A DNA stretch of 64,000 nucleotides from Aureivirga sp. CE67 (lineage in GTDB: Bacteria; Bacteroidota; Bacteroidia; Flavobacteriales; Flavobacteriaceae). Below, piece by piece: positions 45,574 to 55,100 of the stretch (its first letter is position 1; every line of letters begins with the position of its first letter). Location of the stretch: assembly GCF_015767245.1 (NCBI RefSeq), contig NZ_JADOTV010000020.1, forward strand, positions 1-64,000, written 5' to 3'. Under the pieces are notes generated by a model. It had not been told where the DNA came from. It saw nothing but the letters and a program-made list of their open reading frames with translations, and did no database searches. The position numbers and the translations under genes were made by a program.

Positions 45574-45607
45574 AAAAGCCTTGAAAATTTAACTTCAAGG
45601 CTTTTTA
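45574..45607 (+). terminator. Terminator of the dehydrogenase gene
   Basis: AAAAGCCTTGAA / TTCAAGGCTTTT with an eight-base loop and T-run, 22 bases after the stop. Confidence 0.88.
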
Positions 45608-45624
45608 TTTTATCTAGATTTTTC

Positions 45625-45881
45625 AAATTCCCCTCTTGAGAGGGGCTAGGGGTGTGTTAATATTTTATTCAACTTCCCCCTTAAAAAAAACGTGATTCTA
45701 TCTATTTGGGCGAATTTTTCTTTCGTTCAAAAAACTCAGAAAAACCGGGCTTTCCGTTACAAGTCTTCTTTTTCAAAAAAAGATTTTCTAAAAACAATCC
45801 GTGGGCTTCTAAAGTCGCCTCCGTTTGTTAAGAAATCTAATTTTTTTCAAAAGAAAAGCTTTTCACTTCAATCCCTTTCGC
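45625..45881 (-). repeat. Dispersed repeat, copy C
   Basis: This copy lies in the opposite orientation to copies A, B and D. Read on the minus strand it begins GCGAAAGGGATTGAAGTG, continues through GGAGGCGAC and GAAGCCCACGGATTG, and ends with the intact hairpin module (AACACACCCCTAGCCCC). It fills the gap between the dehydrogenase terminator and the trkH end. An 85-codon plus-strand frame in it is not conserved among copies. Confidence 0.8.
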
Positions 45882-45902
45882 AAAAAATCATCTTCCAATC
45901 AT

Positions 45903-47402
45903 TTAGTTTTTCTTCCAAAAGAATGGAGTTAAAAGAATTAAAACAGTAAATAATTCTAATCTTCCAATCAACATTAAGAAAGAACAAAACCATTTTGCAG
46001 AATCCGATAAATGTCCAAAACTATCTACAGGACTCACACTTCCAATTGCTGGACCAATATTCCCTAAAGAAGAAGCTGTTGCTCCAATTGCTGACATAAA
46101 ATCCAATCCTAAAAATGTCAATAAAACTGAACCTAAAATAAATATCAACATATAAAGAATAAAGAACGAAAGAATATTAAAAACAATATTTCTCTGCACT
46201 CCTTTCCCGTCATATCTCACAGGAATTACTGCATTTGGGTGTAATAATTTCTTAAACTCAAGAATACTATTTTTAATCATCACAATATGACGAACAATCT
46301 TCACTCCTCCACTCGTCGATCCTGCAGAACCACCAATAAAGAATAAAGAAAACATCACCATTGTAGCAAACGAATTCCACATTGTAAAATCAGCAGAAAC
46401 AAATCCTGTTGTTGTCAATACAGAAGTAACCTGAAATAACGCATGTCTAAATGCACTTTCTGCACTACCAAAAGGCTTCGGATGATTGATACTCGTCTGT
46501 AAAGTTGGATCTTGAAAGAAAATAATTAATCCTGTAATTACTGTTGTTACCAATAAAATTCCGAAGAAATAATATTTAAATTCCTCGTTTTGAATTACTC
46601 TTTTTATCTTTCCTTTTATTGCAAAATAGCTCAACATAAAGTTAGCTCCAGCAATAAACATAAATATTGTGACAATATATTGAATCATTGGCTGACCATT
46701 ATAATAAGCCATACTCGAGTTTTTCGTAGAGAATCCTCCGGTACTCATCGTTGCCATCGCATGATTTATCGCATCAAACCAAGTCATTCCAGCAATTCTA
46801 AGTAAAAAGAACTCCGCAATCGTCAAACAGAAATAAATCAACCAAAGTCTTTTCGCAGTTTCCGTAATCCTCGGATGCATTTTATCTGCGGAAGGTCCAG
46901 GCGCTTCTGCCATAAAAAGCTGCATTCCTCCAATTCCTAAAAGTGGTAAAATTGCAATTGTCAGTACAATAATTCCCATTCCACCAATCCAGTGTGTTGC
47001 ACTTCGCCAAAATAACAATCCTTTTGGCATCGCTTCAATATCACTTAAAATGGAGGATCCTGTGGTCGAATATCCAGAAATTGTTTCGAAAAAAGCATCT
47101 GTAAAACTCGGAATTCCACCTGTAAGCATATACGGAAGCGTTCCTGTCAAACTCAACATTAACCATCCGAATGTTACAATTACATATCCATCTCTTTTAT
47201 GAAGATTTTTCTTTGCGCCTTTATTAAAAAACCACATAAAAAAACCTAAAGCAATGGCTATAATTCCTGCTAAAAGAATTCCTTTATAAGCTGCTTCTCC
47301 ATAATACAAACTAAACGGAACTGCTAAAAGCATGAAAAATCCATTTAGCATTGAGGTCATTCCTAAAAAGCTGGTTACAATTTTATAGTTGATTCTGTTC
47401 AT
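45903..47402 (-). CDS. trkH: Potassium uptake protein TrkH
   Basis: This 499-residue integral membrane protein has about ten transmembrane segments and the four pore-loop motifs of the Trk/Ktr superfamily, including SGYSTTGSSIL, MSTGGFSTK, LTTTGFVSAD and SSLGNIGPAIG. GGSAGSTSGGVKI is a conserved cytoplasmic turn. It carries K+ across the inner membrane under control of TrkA. It starts two bases after trkA. Confidence 0.93.
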   Translation of the reverse strand: MNRINYKIVTSFLGMTSMLNGFFMLLAVPFSLYYGEAAYKGILLAGIIAIALGFFMWFFNKGAKKNLHKRDGYVIVTFGWLMLSLTGTLPYMLTGGIPSFTDAFFETISGYSTTGSSILSDIEAMPKGLLFWRSATHWIGGMGIIVLTIAILPLLGIGGMQLFMAEAPGPSADKMHPRITETAKRLWLIYFCLTIAEFFLLRIAGMTWFDAINHAMATMSTGGFSTKNSSMAYYNGQPMIQYIVTIFMFIAGANFMLSYFAIKGKIKRVIQNEEFKYYFFGILLVTTVITGLIIFFQDPTLQTSINHPKPFGSAESAFRHALFQVTSVLTTTGFVSADFTMWNSFATMVMFSLFFIGGSAGSTSGGVKIVRHIVMIKNSILEFKKLLHPNAVIPVRYDGKGVQRNIVFNILSFFILYMLIFILGSVLLTFLGLDFMSAIGATASSLGNIGPAIGSVSPVDSFGHLSDSAKWFCSFLMLIGRLELFTVLILLTPFFWKKN

Positions 47403-47404
47403 TA

Positions 47405-48757
47405 CTACTTCGTGTTAAATAACTTTTCAACATCAGAAATAGCTTCACGTAAACAAAATACTACTGCCTTATCTCCTTCTTGCATTTTAAAATCTCCTAT
47501 TGTCATATATGCTTTTCCATTTCGAATCACACCACCAAAAACGGCTTTTTTAGTCAAACCGATTTCTTTGATTGTCTTTTTCGTCACTTTAGAATTTGGA
47601 TGAACTTCAAACTCTAAAATCTCTGCATTTACATTGTGTAAACTTGCATGTGCTAAAACTTCTCCTTTACGGACATGCTTAAAAATTGCACTCGCAGCAA
47701 GAAGTTTTTTATTAATCAAAGTATTAATTCCAATTGTCTGAGAAATATTGATATAATCCATATTTTCTACCAAAGCAATTGTACGCCTCACTCCTTTTGA
47801 TTTTGCTACAAGACAAGACATAATATTCGTTTCCGAATTTCCTGTTACGGCAATGAAAGCATCCATATCATTGATATCTTCTTCTTCCAAAATTTCTACA
47901 TTTCTTCCGTCTGCATTAATCACTAAAGCATTTGGAAGTTCTTCTGCTAATTCAAAAGCTTTTTGCTTATTCTTTTCAATTAGTTTGATGTTGAAATTTG
48001 TACTACAAAGATTTCTTGTTGATTTTTTCCCAATTTTTCCTCCACCAAGAATCATAATATCTTTAATTCCAATAGACTCTTTTCCAATCAATTGATTGAT
48101 TTTCTTTGCATCTTCTGCTGGAGTTGAAAAATAAACTTGATCAAAGGCTTTAAAAATAGTATCTCCTCTAGGAATTACTGTTTTCGTATCATCTTGCCTA
48201 TTGATTGCAATAGCTGTAAAATCTATACTTGGAAATTTTTGTTGTACTTCTTTTACAGTCAAATTCGTAATTGGCGAATTTTCTTCCAACACACAACCTA
48301 AAATTTGAAGTGCTCCATTTTCAAACTCAATAGTATCATTGAAAACAGATTGACGAAGTAAAAGATTAATTTCTTTTGCTGCCAATTCCTCTGGTGAAAT
48401 CATAGAATCAATTCCTAATTCCTTGAAATCAATATCTTCAGAACGTAAAAACTCCGCATTAGAAATCCTTGCAATTGTTTTCTTCGCTCCTAGTTTTTTA
48501 GCGATTGCTGCAATTGCAATATTCGTATTCTGAGATTCAGTCACCGCAAGTAACATATCTGCAGTATCTATTCCTATGTCTTTTAAACTTTGAATAGAAG
48601 TTGCATCTCCTTTTGCAGTAATTACATCTAAATGAGAGTTAATATAATTTAATTTCTCTGTATCTAAATCGATTACAAATATATCCTGAGACTCGTAGGA
48701 AAGTAGTTTGGCAAGATGAAATCCAACATCTCCTGCTCCGGCAATGATAATTTTCAT
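47405..48757 (-). CDS. trkA: Potassium uptake regulator TrkA
   Basis: This 450-residue cytoplasmic protein has two tandem Rossmann RCK domains, each with a nucleotide motif (GAGDVGFHLAKLL and GGGKIGKKSTRNL), each followed by a TrkA-C domain (VVFCLREA at the end). This is the long double-RCK form. It gates TrkH through NAD(H). It is first in a trkA-trkH operon. Confidence 0.94.
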   Translation of the reverse strand: MKIIIAGAGDVGFHLAKLLSYESQDIFVIDLDTEKLNYINSHLDVITAKGDATSIQSLKDIGIDTADMLLAVTESQNTNIAIAAIAKKLGAKKTIARISNAEFLRSEDIDFKELGIDSMISPEELAAKEINLLLRQSVFNDTIEFENGALQILGCVLEENSPITNLTVKEVQQKFPSIDFTAIAINRQDDTKTVIPRGDTIFKAFDQVYFSTPAEDAKKINQLIGKESIGIKDIMILGGGKIGKKSTRNLCSTNFNIKLIEKNKQKAFELAEELPNALVINADGRNVEILEEEDINDMDAFIAVTGNSETNIMSCLVAKSKGVRRTIALVENMDYINISQTIGINTLINKKLLAASAIFKHVRKGEVLAHASLHNVNAEILEFEVHPNSKVTKKTIKEIGLTKKAVFGGVIRNGKAYMTIGDFKMQEGDKAVVFCLREAISDVEKLFNTK

Positions 48758-48776
48758 ATATTTATGATATTTAGTG

Positions 48777-48784
48777 CAAAGATA
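48777..48784 (-). promoter_or_regulatory. Probable trkA -7 box
   Basis: TATCTTTG on the minus strand fits TAnnTTTG and lies 20 bases before the ATG. The divergent radC has its own box TATTTTTG at 48792-48799 on the plus strand. Confidence 0.45.
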
Positions 48785-48791
48785 TTACACT

Positions 48792-48799
48792 TATTTTTG
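48792..48799 (+). promoter_or_regulatory. Probable radC -7 box
   Basis: TATTTTTG fits TAnnTTTG, 18 bases before the radC ATG and eight bases from the trkA box on the opposite strand. Divergent transcription from a ~60-base gap is implied. Confidence 0.4.
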
Positions 48800-48816
48800 A
48801 AAAAAAAATTTAGCAT

Positions 48817-49515
48817 ATGGAGAGTTTAAATTTAGAAAAATCTATTAAACATTGGGCAGATGATGATCGGCCGAGAGAAAAATTAGCTCTAAAAGGGAAA
48901 AATGCTCTATCAGACGCAGAATTAATTGCTATTTTAATCGGTTCAGGTTCTAGAAATGAATCTGCTGTCGCTCTTTCCAAACGAATTTTAAAATCTTTCA
49001 ACAATAATATAAATGAACTTTCCAAAGCATCTTTAGAAAGCTTAATGGAATTCAAAGGAATTGGAGAAGCAAAAGCAATCAGTATTGTCACAGCTTTAGA
49101 GCTTGGTAAAAGACAAAGACTGGAAGCTGCTCTAGAGCAACCAAAAATTACTTCTAGCAAAAATGTTTTCGAATTATTACATCCACTTATTGGAAATATT
49201 CCACACGAAGAATTTTGGATTATTTTCTTAAACAACTCAAATAAAGTTATTTTTCAAATGCAACTCAGTAAAGGAGGCTTAACAGCTACCGTTGTTGATG
49301 TTCGTTTATTATTCAAAAAAGCTTTGGAAATTCGTGCAACTTCTATCATTCTTGGACACAATCATCCTTCAGGTAGTTTAAAACCAAGTAACGCTGATAG
49401 AAATATTACTTCAAAAATAAAAGAAGCTGGAAATGTTCTAGATATTAAACTTTTAGATCATTTAATTATCACACAAAAATCTTATTATAGTTTTGCTGAT
49501 GAAGGAATGTTGTAA
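48817..49515 (+). CDS. radC: RadC-type JAB domain protein
   Basis: This 232-residue protein has an N-terminal helix-hairpin-helix region (EFKGIGEAKAISIVTALELG) and a C-terminal JAB1/MPN+ domain with metal-binding GHNHPSGSLKPSNAD (HxHPSG-x7-D, near residue 181). RadC was once thought a DNA repair protein; the true role is unknown and the domain may be a metalloprotease or nuclease. This is the ordinary chromosomal form. Confidence 0.94.
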   Translation: MESLNLEKSIKHWADDDRPREKLALKGKNALSDAELIAILIGSGSRNESAVALSKRILKSFNNNINELSKASLESLMEFKGIGEAKAISIVTALELGKRQRLEAALEQPKITSSKNVFELLHPLIGNIPHEEFWIIFLNNSNKVIFQMQLSKGGLTATVVDVRLLFKKALEIRATSIILGHNHPSGSLKPSNADRNITSKIKEAGNVLDIKLLDHLIITQKSYYSFADEGML

Positions 49516-49570
49516 ATTCGAATATTGAGAATATAATTAACACCTTTATTCTCATTCAATTCTTCCACTT

Positions 49571-50530
49571 TTATGATTTATTAACTATATTTTCAATAAT
49601 CTTTTCTGCATGAATTCTTGAATTTTCAATAAACCATTTATTTGTTTTCAATCCTCCGCAAACTACTCCAGCTATATAAAGATTTGAAACTGTAGTTTCA
49701 TGAGTATCTTGATTATAAATTGGAGTTCTATAAGAATCGTCATGGAATTTCACTCCCATTTTTTCTATCAATTTGAAATTTGGTTTATATCCCGTCATTG
49801 CAAGAACAAAATCATTTTTTAAAGTTTTCTTTCCTTCTGGTGTTACAATATCCACTTCATCTTGTCGAATTTCAGTGATTTTGGATTCAAAAAAAGCTTT
49901 AATCTCTCCTTCTCTAATTCTGTTTTCTATATCTGGTTTTACCCAATACTTCACGTTTTGTCCGATTTCTGTTTCACGAATCACCATCGTTACATTGGCT
50001 TTTTTTCGAAAAGTTTCTAAAGCAACATCTACAGCAGAATTTGCTGCTCCTACTACAATAATATCTTGCTGAAAATACGGATGTGGCTCATCATAATAAT
50101 GTTTCACTTTTGGTAAATCTTCTCCTTTTACATTCATTAGAAAAGGTAAATCGTAAAAGCCTGTGGCAACAATTATATTTTTACATAAATAAGTATTCTT
50201 CGAAGTTTCTATTTCAAAATATTCTTCTTTTTTATGTGTTTTCAGGACTTCTTCGTACAATTTTAGATTTAATTCCCAATGTGAAGCAACTCTTCTGTAA
50301 TACTCTAAAGCTTCAAAACGATTTGGTTTGTTTCCGTGTGAAATAAAAGGAATATTTCCGATTTCTAATTTTTCTGAAGTAGAGAAAAAAGTCATGTTTA
50401 ATGGGTAATTATAAATCGAATTCGTAAGAGTTCCTTTATCGATAATTACATGACTTAGATTATTTTTTTTTGCTTCAATTCCACAAGCAAGTCCGATTGG
50501 TCCTGCACCGATGATTCCGATATCGTACAT
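49571..50530 (-). CDS. ypdA: YpdA-type bacillithiol disulfide reductase
   Basis: The start is placed at ATG 50530 (319 residues), because the in-frame extension to 50659 is dispersed-repeat DNA. The FAD motif GAGPIGLACGIEAKK is at the N-terminus, ATGFYDLP follows, and the NADPH motif is VVGAANSAVDVALE. No CxxC redox pair is present in the thioredoxin-reductase position, as known for YpdA. It probably reduces bacillithiol disulfide with NADPH. It is monocistronic. Confidence 0.87.
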   Translation of the reverse strand: MYDIGIIGAGPIGLACGIEAKKNNLSHVIIDKGTLTNSIYNYPLNMTFFSTSEKLEIGNIPFISHGNKPNRFEALEYYRRVASHWELNLKLYEEVLKTHKKEEYFEIETSKNTYLCKNIIVATGFYDLPFLMNVKGEDLPKVKHYYDEPHPYFQQDIIVVGAANSAVDVALETFRKKANVTMVIRETEIGQNVKYWVKPDIENRIREGEIKAFFESKITEIRQDEVDIVTPEGKKTLKNDFVLAMTGYKPNFKLIEKMGVKFHDDSYRTPIYNQDTHETTVSNLYIAGVVCGGLKTNKWFIENSRIHAEKIIENIVNKS

Positions 50531-50587
50531 TATTTTTGTTTGAAAATTTGAATTAAAAATACGGAATTTTCTTTTATTATTTTCTTT

Positions 50588-50835
50588 GCGAAAGGGATTG
50601 AAATGGAAAGCTTTTCTTTTGAAAAAAATTAGAAAAATTTCACAAACGGAGGCGACCATAGAAGCCCACGGATTGTTTAGTTTTTCTTTTTTTGAAGAAG
50701 AAAACTTGAAATGGAAAGCCCGACCTGTACTCTGAGCGAAGCATAGCGGAGACGAAGAGTTAAAGGATTCGCCAAAAATTAATTAGTTAAATTATAAATT
50801 GAAACACACCCCTAGCCCCTCTCAAGATAGGAATT
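50588..50835 (+). repeat. Dispersed repeat, copy D
   Basis: This copy keeps GCGAAAGGGATTG, GGAAAGC, GGAGGCGACC, GAAGCCCACGGATTG and AAAGCCCGACC, but its middle has CTGAGCGAAGCATAGCGGAG in place of the G-T-rich hairpin of copies A and B. The end module is worn (CTCAAGATAGG). It begins 58 bases upstream of the ypdA start, so the ypdA promoter must lie in or beside it. Confidence 0.8.
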
Positions 50836-50849
50836 TTAATTATTATAAA

Positions 50850-50884
50850 TAAAAAAAGTCCTACAAAATAAATTGTAGGACTTA
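50850..50884 (-). terminator. Terminator of the TPR gene
   Basis: On the minus strand AAGTCCTACAA, short AT loop, TTGTAGGACTT and a T-run, 24 bases after the stop. Confidence 0.85.
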
Positions 50885-50907
50885 TATATTTTATAAAAAA
50901 GTATAAA

Positions 50908-51423
50908 TTACATTTTCTTCATTTGATCTTTCATCATTTTGATTTGATCTTTTAGCATTCCTTGTTTATCGTGCTTTTTAGCTTCGTTTAAATAAGTTGT
51001 TGCTTCACGTTTTCTACGCTTTGACATTGCAATTCCACCTAAGTTTAATTTTGCCATTGCGATATCATGCTCCATTGATAAACCGATGCTTAAAGCTTTT
51101 TTGAATAACTTTTCTGCTTGGTTTATGTTTGTTTGCATCACAATTAAACCTTGTAAATAATAATAATAACCTTGTTGTTTTGTTACTAAAGCTGATTGTG
51201 GATTTTTGATGTATCCTAACCATTTTTGACAACCATCGAAATCTTGTTTACGAAGTTGTAAAAATGCCATGATAATGAATTCATTTTTGAAATAGAAAAG
51301 CACGAAAATTCCTGCTAATAAAATTAATGAAATACCATTCATGATATTTCCTTCCACAAATTGAAATACAGCCCAAGCAAAAATAGCAACTGCAAGAACT
51401 AATTTTATATACTTATTGTACAT
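50908..51423 (-). CDS. Membrane-anchored TPR protein
   Basis: I place the start at ATG 51423 (171 residues); the longer frame begins upstream of the predicted promoter box. Two transmembrane helices are at the N-terminus (about 5-22 and 28-45). A helical domain with two TPR-like pairs (YYYLQGLIVMQTNINQAEKLFKKALSIGL, then AMAKLNLGGIAMSKRRKREATTYLNEA) follows. The C-terminal tail is strongly basic and Met-rich. Its partner is unknown. Confidence 0.65.
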   Translation of the reverse strand: MYNKYIKLVLAVAIFAWAVFQFVEGNIMNGISLILLAGIFVLFYFKNEFIIMAFLQLRKQDFDGCQKWLGYIKNPQSALVTKQQGYYYYLQGLIVMQTNINQAEKLFKKALSIGLSMEHDIAMAKLNLGGIAMSKRRKREATTYLNEAKKHDKQGMLKDQIKMMKDQMKKM

Positions 51424-51448
51424 TGTTTTGATTTGTTTATTATAACTG

Positions 51449-51500
51449 CAAATGTACATTTTTATAACTGTAATCAAAAACTGTTATAAAAATGCACATT
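51449..51500 (-). promoter_or_regulatory. Consensus promoter inside a long inverted repeat
   Basis: On the minus strand TTTG (51475-51478), 18 bases, TACATTTG (51449-51456) is a full consensus promoter with the same spacing as the trp promoter. It overlaps an inverted repeat with 18-base arms, 51451-51468 and 51483-51500, matching at 17 of 18 places (AATGTACATTTTTATAAC). It drives the TPR gene. The repeat may be an operator or the end hairpin of ccs mRNA. Confidence 0.7.
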
Positions 51501-51507
51501 GTGAATT

Positions 51508-54500
51508 TTATTTTTTTGTTTTATAGTTCTTTTTGTATCTCCAGTATACAATTGCGCTAAATACTGCAACTATAGCTGCGGTGTAGTATACAAATGTTGG
51601 AGTAATTGTTTGGTCTCCACTTGCATAAGAGTGCATTCCTGAAAGGTAGAAGTTTACCCCAAAATATGTCATCAAGATGGATCCGAATGTAATTACTGAC
51701 CAGAAATTGAAAGTAAATACTCCTTTTAAACCTGGAATTAATCTTAAGTGAAGTACAAAAGAATAGAACATAATACTGATTAATGCCCAAGTTTCTTTTG
51801 GATCCCATCCCCAGTAACGTCCCCAACTTTCGTTGGCCCACATTCCTCCAAGGAAGTTTCCGATTACAAGAAGTACTAATCCAACAGTCATTGATAACTC
51901 ATTTACATAAGTTAATTCTTTGATGTGAGATTTTATTTTTTTCTTATTCTTATCATTCATTAACAACATTAATATCATTGCTACAACTCCAAGAATCATA
52001 CTTAAACCAAAAGGACCGTAACTTGCAACAATTACAGATACGTGTACCATCAACCACCAAGAGTTTAATACTGGAGCAAGGTTTCCGATATCTGGATCAA
52101 TCCAGTTCCAAGAAGCAATCATTAACATCATTGCTGTTAAAAATGCTGCTGCTGCAACAGTCATTGATGATTTTCTACCATAAATTAATCCAAATAACAT
52201 CGTTGCCCATGCTACGTAGATAATTGACTCATAAGCATTACTCCATGGCGCGTGTCCACTGATATACCAAATTGCTGCTAATCCTACAGTGTGTAATACG
52301 AAAAATACAACAATAAGCCCTGTAAGACTCATAACTGTGTATTTTAAAACTTTTGATTTACTATAAAATATTTGAAATATTACAACCAATAACATTATTA
52401 ATCCTGCAAACAAATATGCTTTAATAAGTTTATTGAAAACTTGTACATTGTTATATGTGATTTCTAAATCAATTTTCTTTTCACCTGGATGTACGGCAGA
52501 ACCAAATTTTGTTTGAAATTTCTTAATTCCATCTAAAATATCATTTGCCTCCTTATAATCATTTGTTTTTGCTGCTGTGTAAAGTGTACTTTTATAAACA
52601 GGCATTATTTGACGAACAAAAACAGAATCAATTCCTGTGAAATTATTGAATTGATCAAACTCTGCATGAGAAATCCACTTGTTTTCAGGACTGTCTTTTA
52701 GAGGGAAAATCTTTAAAAGATCTCCATAAAGCGCACTGTAAAGAAGATTTACACGTTTGTCTACATCGATAACATTTGTTTCGAATTTGTTCTTAACTTG
52801 TTTTCTAAAAGCTTTTTCTTGAACCTCTCTTAAAATATAATTTCCTGCTGGATCAAAAAAGTCTTGAAGACTTGCATATTTAGCATCTTCAGGTAACTTT
52901 AAAAGCTTCTTAAGTTTTTTCTCATGTTTATCGATTTTAACAATTGGAATTTCAAACCAAACCATTGGCATTAAATTCATAGACATAAAAGCCTGATTTG
53001 CATCTAAACCTTTATAAGTGTCTTTACCACTTACTTTTCTCAATAATTGAGAAGAAAAAGTATGAAGAGGTTTCATACGACCACCATAATCTTGGATAAC
53101 TAACTTACTAAACTCGTAAGCGTGATTTTTGTCAACAGTTGTTGCTACAATTACAGAATCAATTTGAGCTTCTGTAATTTTTTTATGTTGCTTATGTTGT
53201 TGCTGCGCAAAAGTAAAAGTTGAGAAACTTAATAAGAAAGCAATAACTAAACTAGTTCTTTTTGCTCTAATTTTTTTCAATTGATTTTTAAGGTGATCTG
53301 TTCTTGTGTTTTTCATAAATAAAGCTAAAACCATTCCTCCGAATAATACAAAATACCCGACATAAGTAATTAAAGTTCCCCAATCATCATGATTCACGGA
53401 TAAGTGTGTTTCCTCATATTCTTCTGTGATATTATAACTTGCTTGGAAGAATTTATATCCATCAAAATGAAGAATATTATTCATAAAAATTCTATAATCA
53501 AAAGATTTTTCTGGAGTATAAACTGTCACTTCACTCGCATAAGACATTGGACTTTGAGAACCAGGATAGTTTTCCAACTGGAAATCATTTAATCGAATAC
53601 TAAAAGGAAGTTCTAATTGCTTCGCTCCATAAGTCATACGGAAAGTAAGTCCACCAACTTGTTGGATTGAAGGAGGATCAATTGCATATTGTTTACCAGA
53701 AATAGCAATCTGTTTTGTTTCTCCATTTGTAGTAATGTTGAAAACTAATTTATCCGAATTACCTTGATTTTCTTTATTTGAAATTGTTTCATAATTCCCT
53801 TTTACTGGAGGTTTTGGAACAACGAATTGCATTCCTGAAACATTGTGAAGAGTCAATAAGTTTAAGCTCTGAAGCGAGTCTTTCTTAACAGTTCCTTCAA
53901 AACTATCTGCCATACGGAAGAAAGTTCCATCTTGTTTCGTTAATAATTGAAGTGCTCCATCATTATCTAATTTAAACTCAATTGTATTTGAATCTCCTCC
54001 ACTCTCGAAACCTACTAAAACTCCATGAACAACTTGACTTGTTCCTTTTTGAATATAATGATCATGACGACCACCATGACTTGATTCTACAAAGTGTAAA
54101 TATTCAATTCCATCCTCAGATTCTACAAATTTTTCTTCAGCAAAAGGAATATATTCCACCAAATCAAATTTTACTTCTTGACCTTTAAAATCTGCTTTAA
54201 AAGAATAATTTGGTTTTCCCATTGAAGAAAGTAACATTTTCTTCTCGATTGGTCTTTTTTGGTCTTTTCCGTCATCAATTATTGTTGTCAAATAATTATC
54301 ACGAGACATGAAAACGTTTGAAGTCTCCCCTTCTTTAATAGGCATGATTCCTTCGTAACCCATATATCTTGTAATACCTGCTCCAACAATAATTAGAACA
54401 AAAGCTAAATGGAATAAAAGAACCACCCATTTCTCTTTTTTATACAATTTATATTTGAAAATATTTCCAAAAAAGTTAATCATAAATAGAACCATAATAA

Positions 54501-54654
54501 GCTCAAACCACCAAGTACTGTAAACCAAGGCTTGTGCTGTTTGTGTTCCATAATCATTCTCGATAAAAGTTGCAACTCCCATTGCTACAGCGAATACTAG
54601 GAAAAGTACCGCCATAAGACGTGTAGAATATAGGATATTAAGAATTTTTTTCAT
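51508..54654 (-). CDS. Fused cytochrome c biogenesis protein CcsBA (ResB-CcsA)
   Basis: This 1048-residue protein fuses the ResB/CcsB half (N-terminal four transmembrane helices, with TFIENDYGTQTAQALVY and a large periplasmic domain) with the CcsA half (about 750-1048, many helices). The heme-handling WWD motif is WGRYWGWDPKETWAL. It exports heme and joins it to apocytochrome c, the system II pathway. Such fusions are normal in Bacteroidota. A short -7-like box TAAATTTG lies at 54685-54692. Confidence 0.94.
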   Translation of the reverse strand: MKKILNILYSTRLMAVLFLVFAVAMGVATFIENDYGTQTAQALVYSTWWFELIMVLFMINFFGNIFKYKLYKKEKWVVLLFHLAFVLIIVGAGITRYMGYEGIMPIKEGETSNVFMSRDNYLTTIIDDGKDQKRPIEKKMLLSSMGKPNYSFKADFKGQEVKFDLVEYIPFAEEKFVESEDGIEYLHFVESSHGGRHDHYIQKGTSQVVHGVLVGFESGGDSNTIEFKLDNDGALQLLTKQDGTFFRMADSFEGTVKKDSLQSLNLLTLHNVSGMQFVVPKPPVKGNYETISNKENQGNSDKLVFNITTNGETKQIAISGKQYAIDPPSIQQVGGLTFRMTYGAKQLELPFSIRLNDFQLENYPGSQSPMSYASEVTVYTPEKSFDYRIFMNNILHFDGYKFFQASYNITEEYEETHLSVNHDDWGTLITYVGYFVLFGGMVLALFMKNTRTDHLKNQLKKIRAKRTSLVIAFLLSFSTFTFAQQQHKQHKKITEAQIDSVIVATTVDKNHAYEFSKLVIQDYGGRMKPLHTFSSQLLRKVSGKDTYKGLDANQAFMSMNLMPMVWFEIPIVKIDKHEKKLKKLLKLPEDAKYASLQDFFDPAGNYILREVQEKAFRKQVKNKFETNVIDVDKRVNLLYSALYGDLLKIFPLKDSPENKWISHAEFDQFNNFTGIDSVFVRQIMPVYKSTLYTAAKTNDYKEANDILDGIKKFQTKFGSAVHPGEKKIDLEITYNNVQVFNKLIKAYLFAGLIMLLVVIFQIFYSKSKVLKYTVMSLTGLIVVFFVLHTVGLAAIWYISGHAPWSNAYESIIYVAWATMLFGLIYGRKSSMTVAAAAFLTAMMLMIASWNWIDPDIGNLAPVLNSWWLMVHVSVIVASYGPFGLSMILGVVAMILMLLMNDKNKKKIKSHIKELTYVNELSMTVGLVLLVIGNFLGGMWANESWGRYWGWDPKETWALISIMFYSFVLHLRLIPGLKGVFTFNFWSVITFGSILMTYFGVNFYLSGMHSYASGDQTITPTFVYYTAAIVAVFSAIVYWRYKKNYKTKK

Positions 54655-54684
54655 ATGTATTTCTTGTGTAAATCAAAAACTTCG

Positions 54685-54692
54685 CAAATTTA
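54685..54692 (-). promoter_or_regulatory. Probable ccs -7 box
   Basis: TAAATTTG on the minus strand fits TAnnTTTG, about 31 bases before the ATG. The rest of the 446-base gap to 55101 is AT-rich, with no gene or strong hairpin seen. Confidence 0.45.
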
Positions 54693-55100
54693 ACCATATT
54701 AAGTGTAAACTCCATTTGATTTTAAGTATTTTTAATTATTTATTGTGTGAAAAGTAAATTTTAAGTTTTTTTTAAGATTTCAATGAAAAAATTAATTTTT
54801 AAACAAATTTCACAATTTCATTATTTAATTCAAAAAACAGAAAACAACTACAGGTTTTAAATAAAATAGATATAGTTATATCATATTAAAAGTTCTCAAA
54901 TCTTTTTTTCATTAATTTATGTTAAAAACCTAATTAAAACCTAAAATTTACACAAAAAATAAACCTAGAATATTTTTTGTCATTATATTTATCTAGTTAA
55001 AAATCAGTTTTTTATTTAAAAAACTCAACCTCTTCCCCAACGCAGATTTATCTTCCATTGTTTATTCAATTTAAATGAATTTTAACTCAAATTAATAAAT

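Noticed and set aside
45692-45949. 85-codon plus-strand ORF
   Set aside because: It is a chance frame in dispersed repeat copy C and runs into the end of trkH.
50531-50659. N-terminal extension of the YpdA frame
   Set aside because: The extra 43 codons are repeat copy D sequence. The FAD-binding strand of the protein begins right at the ATG at 50530.
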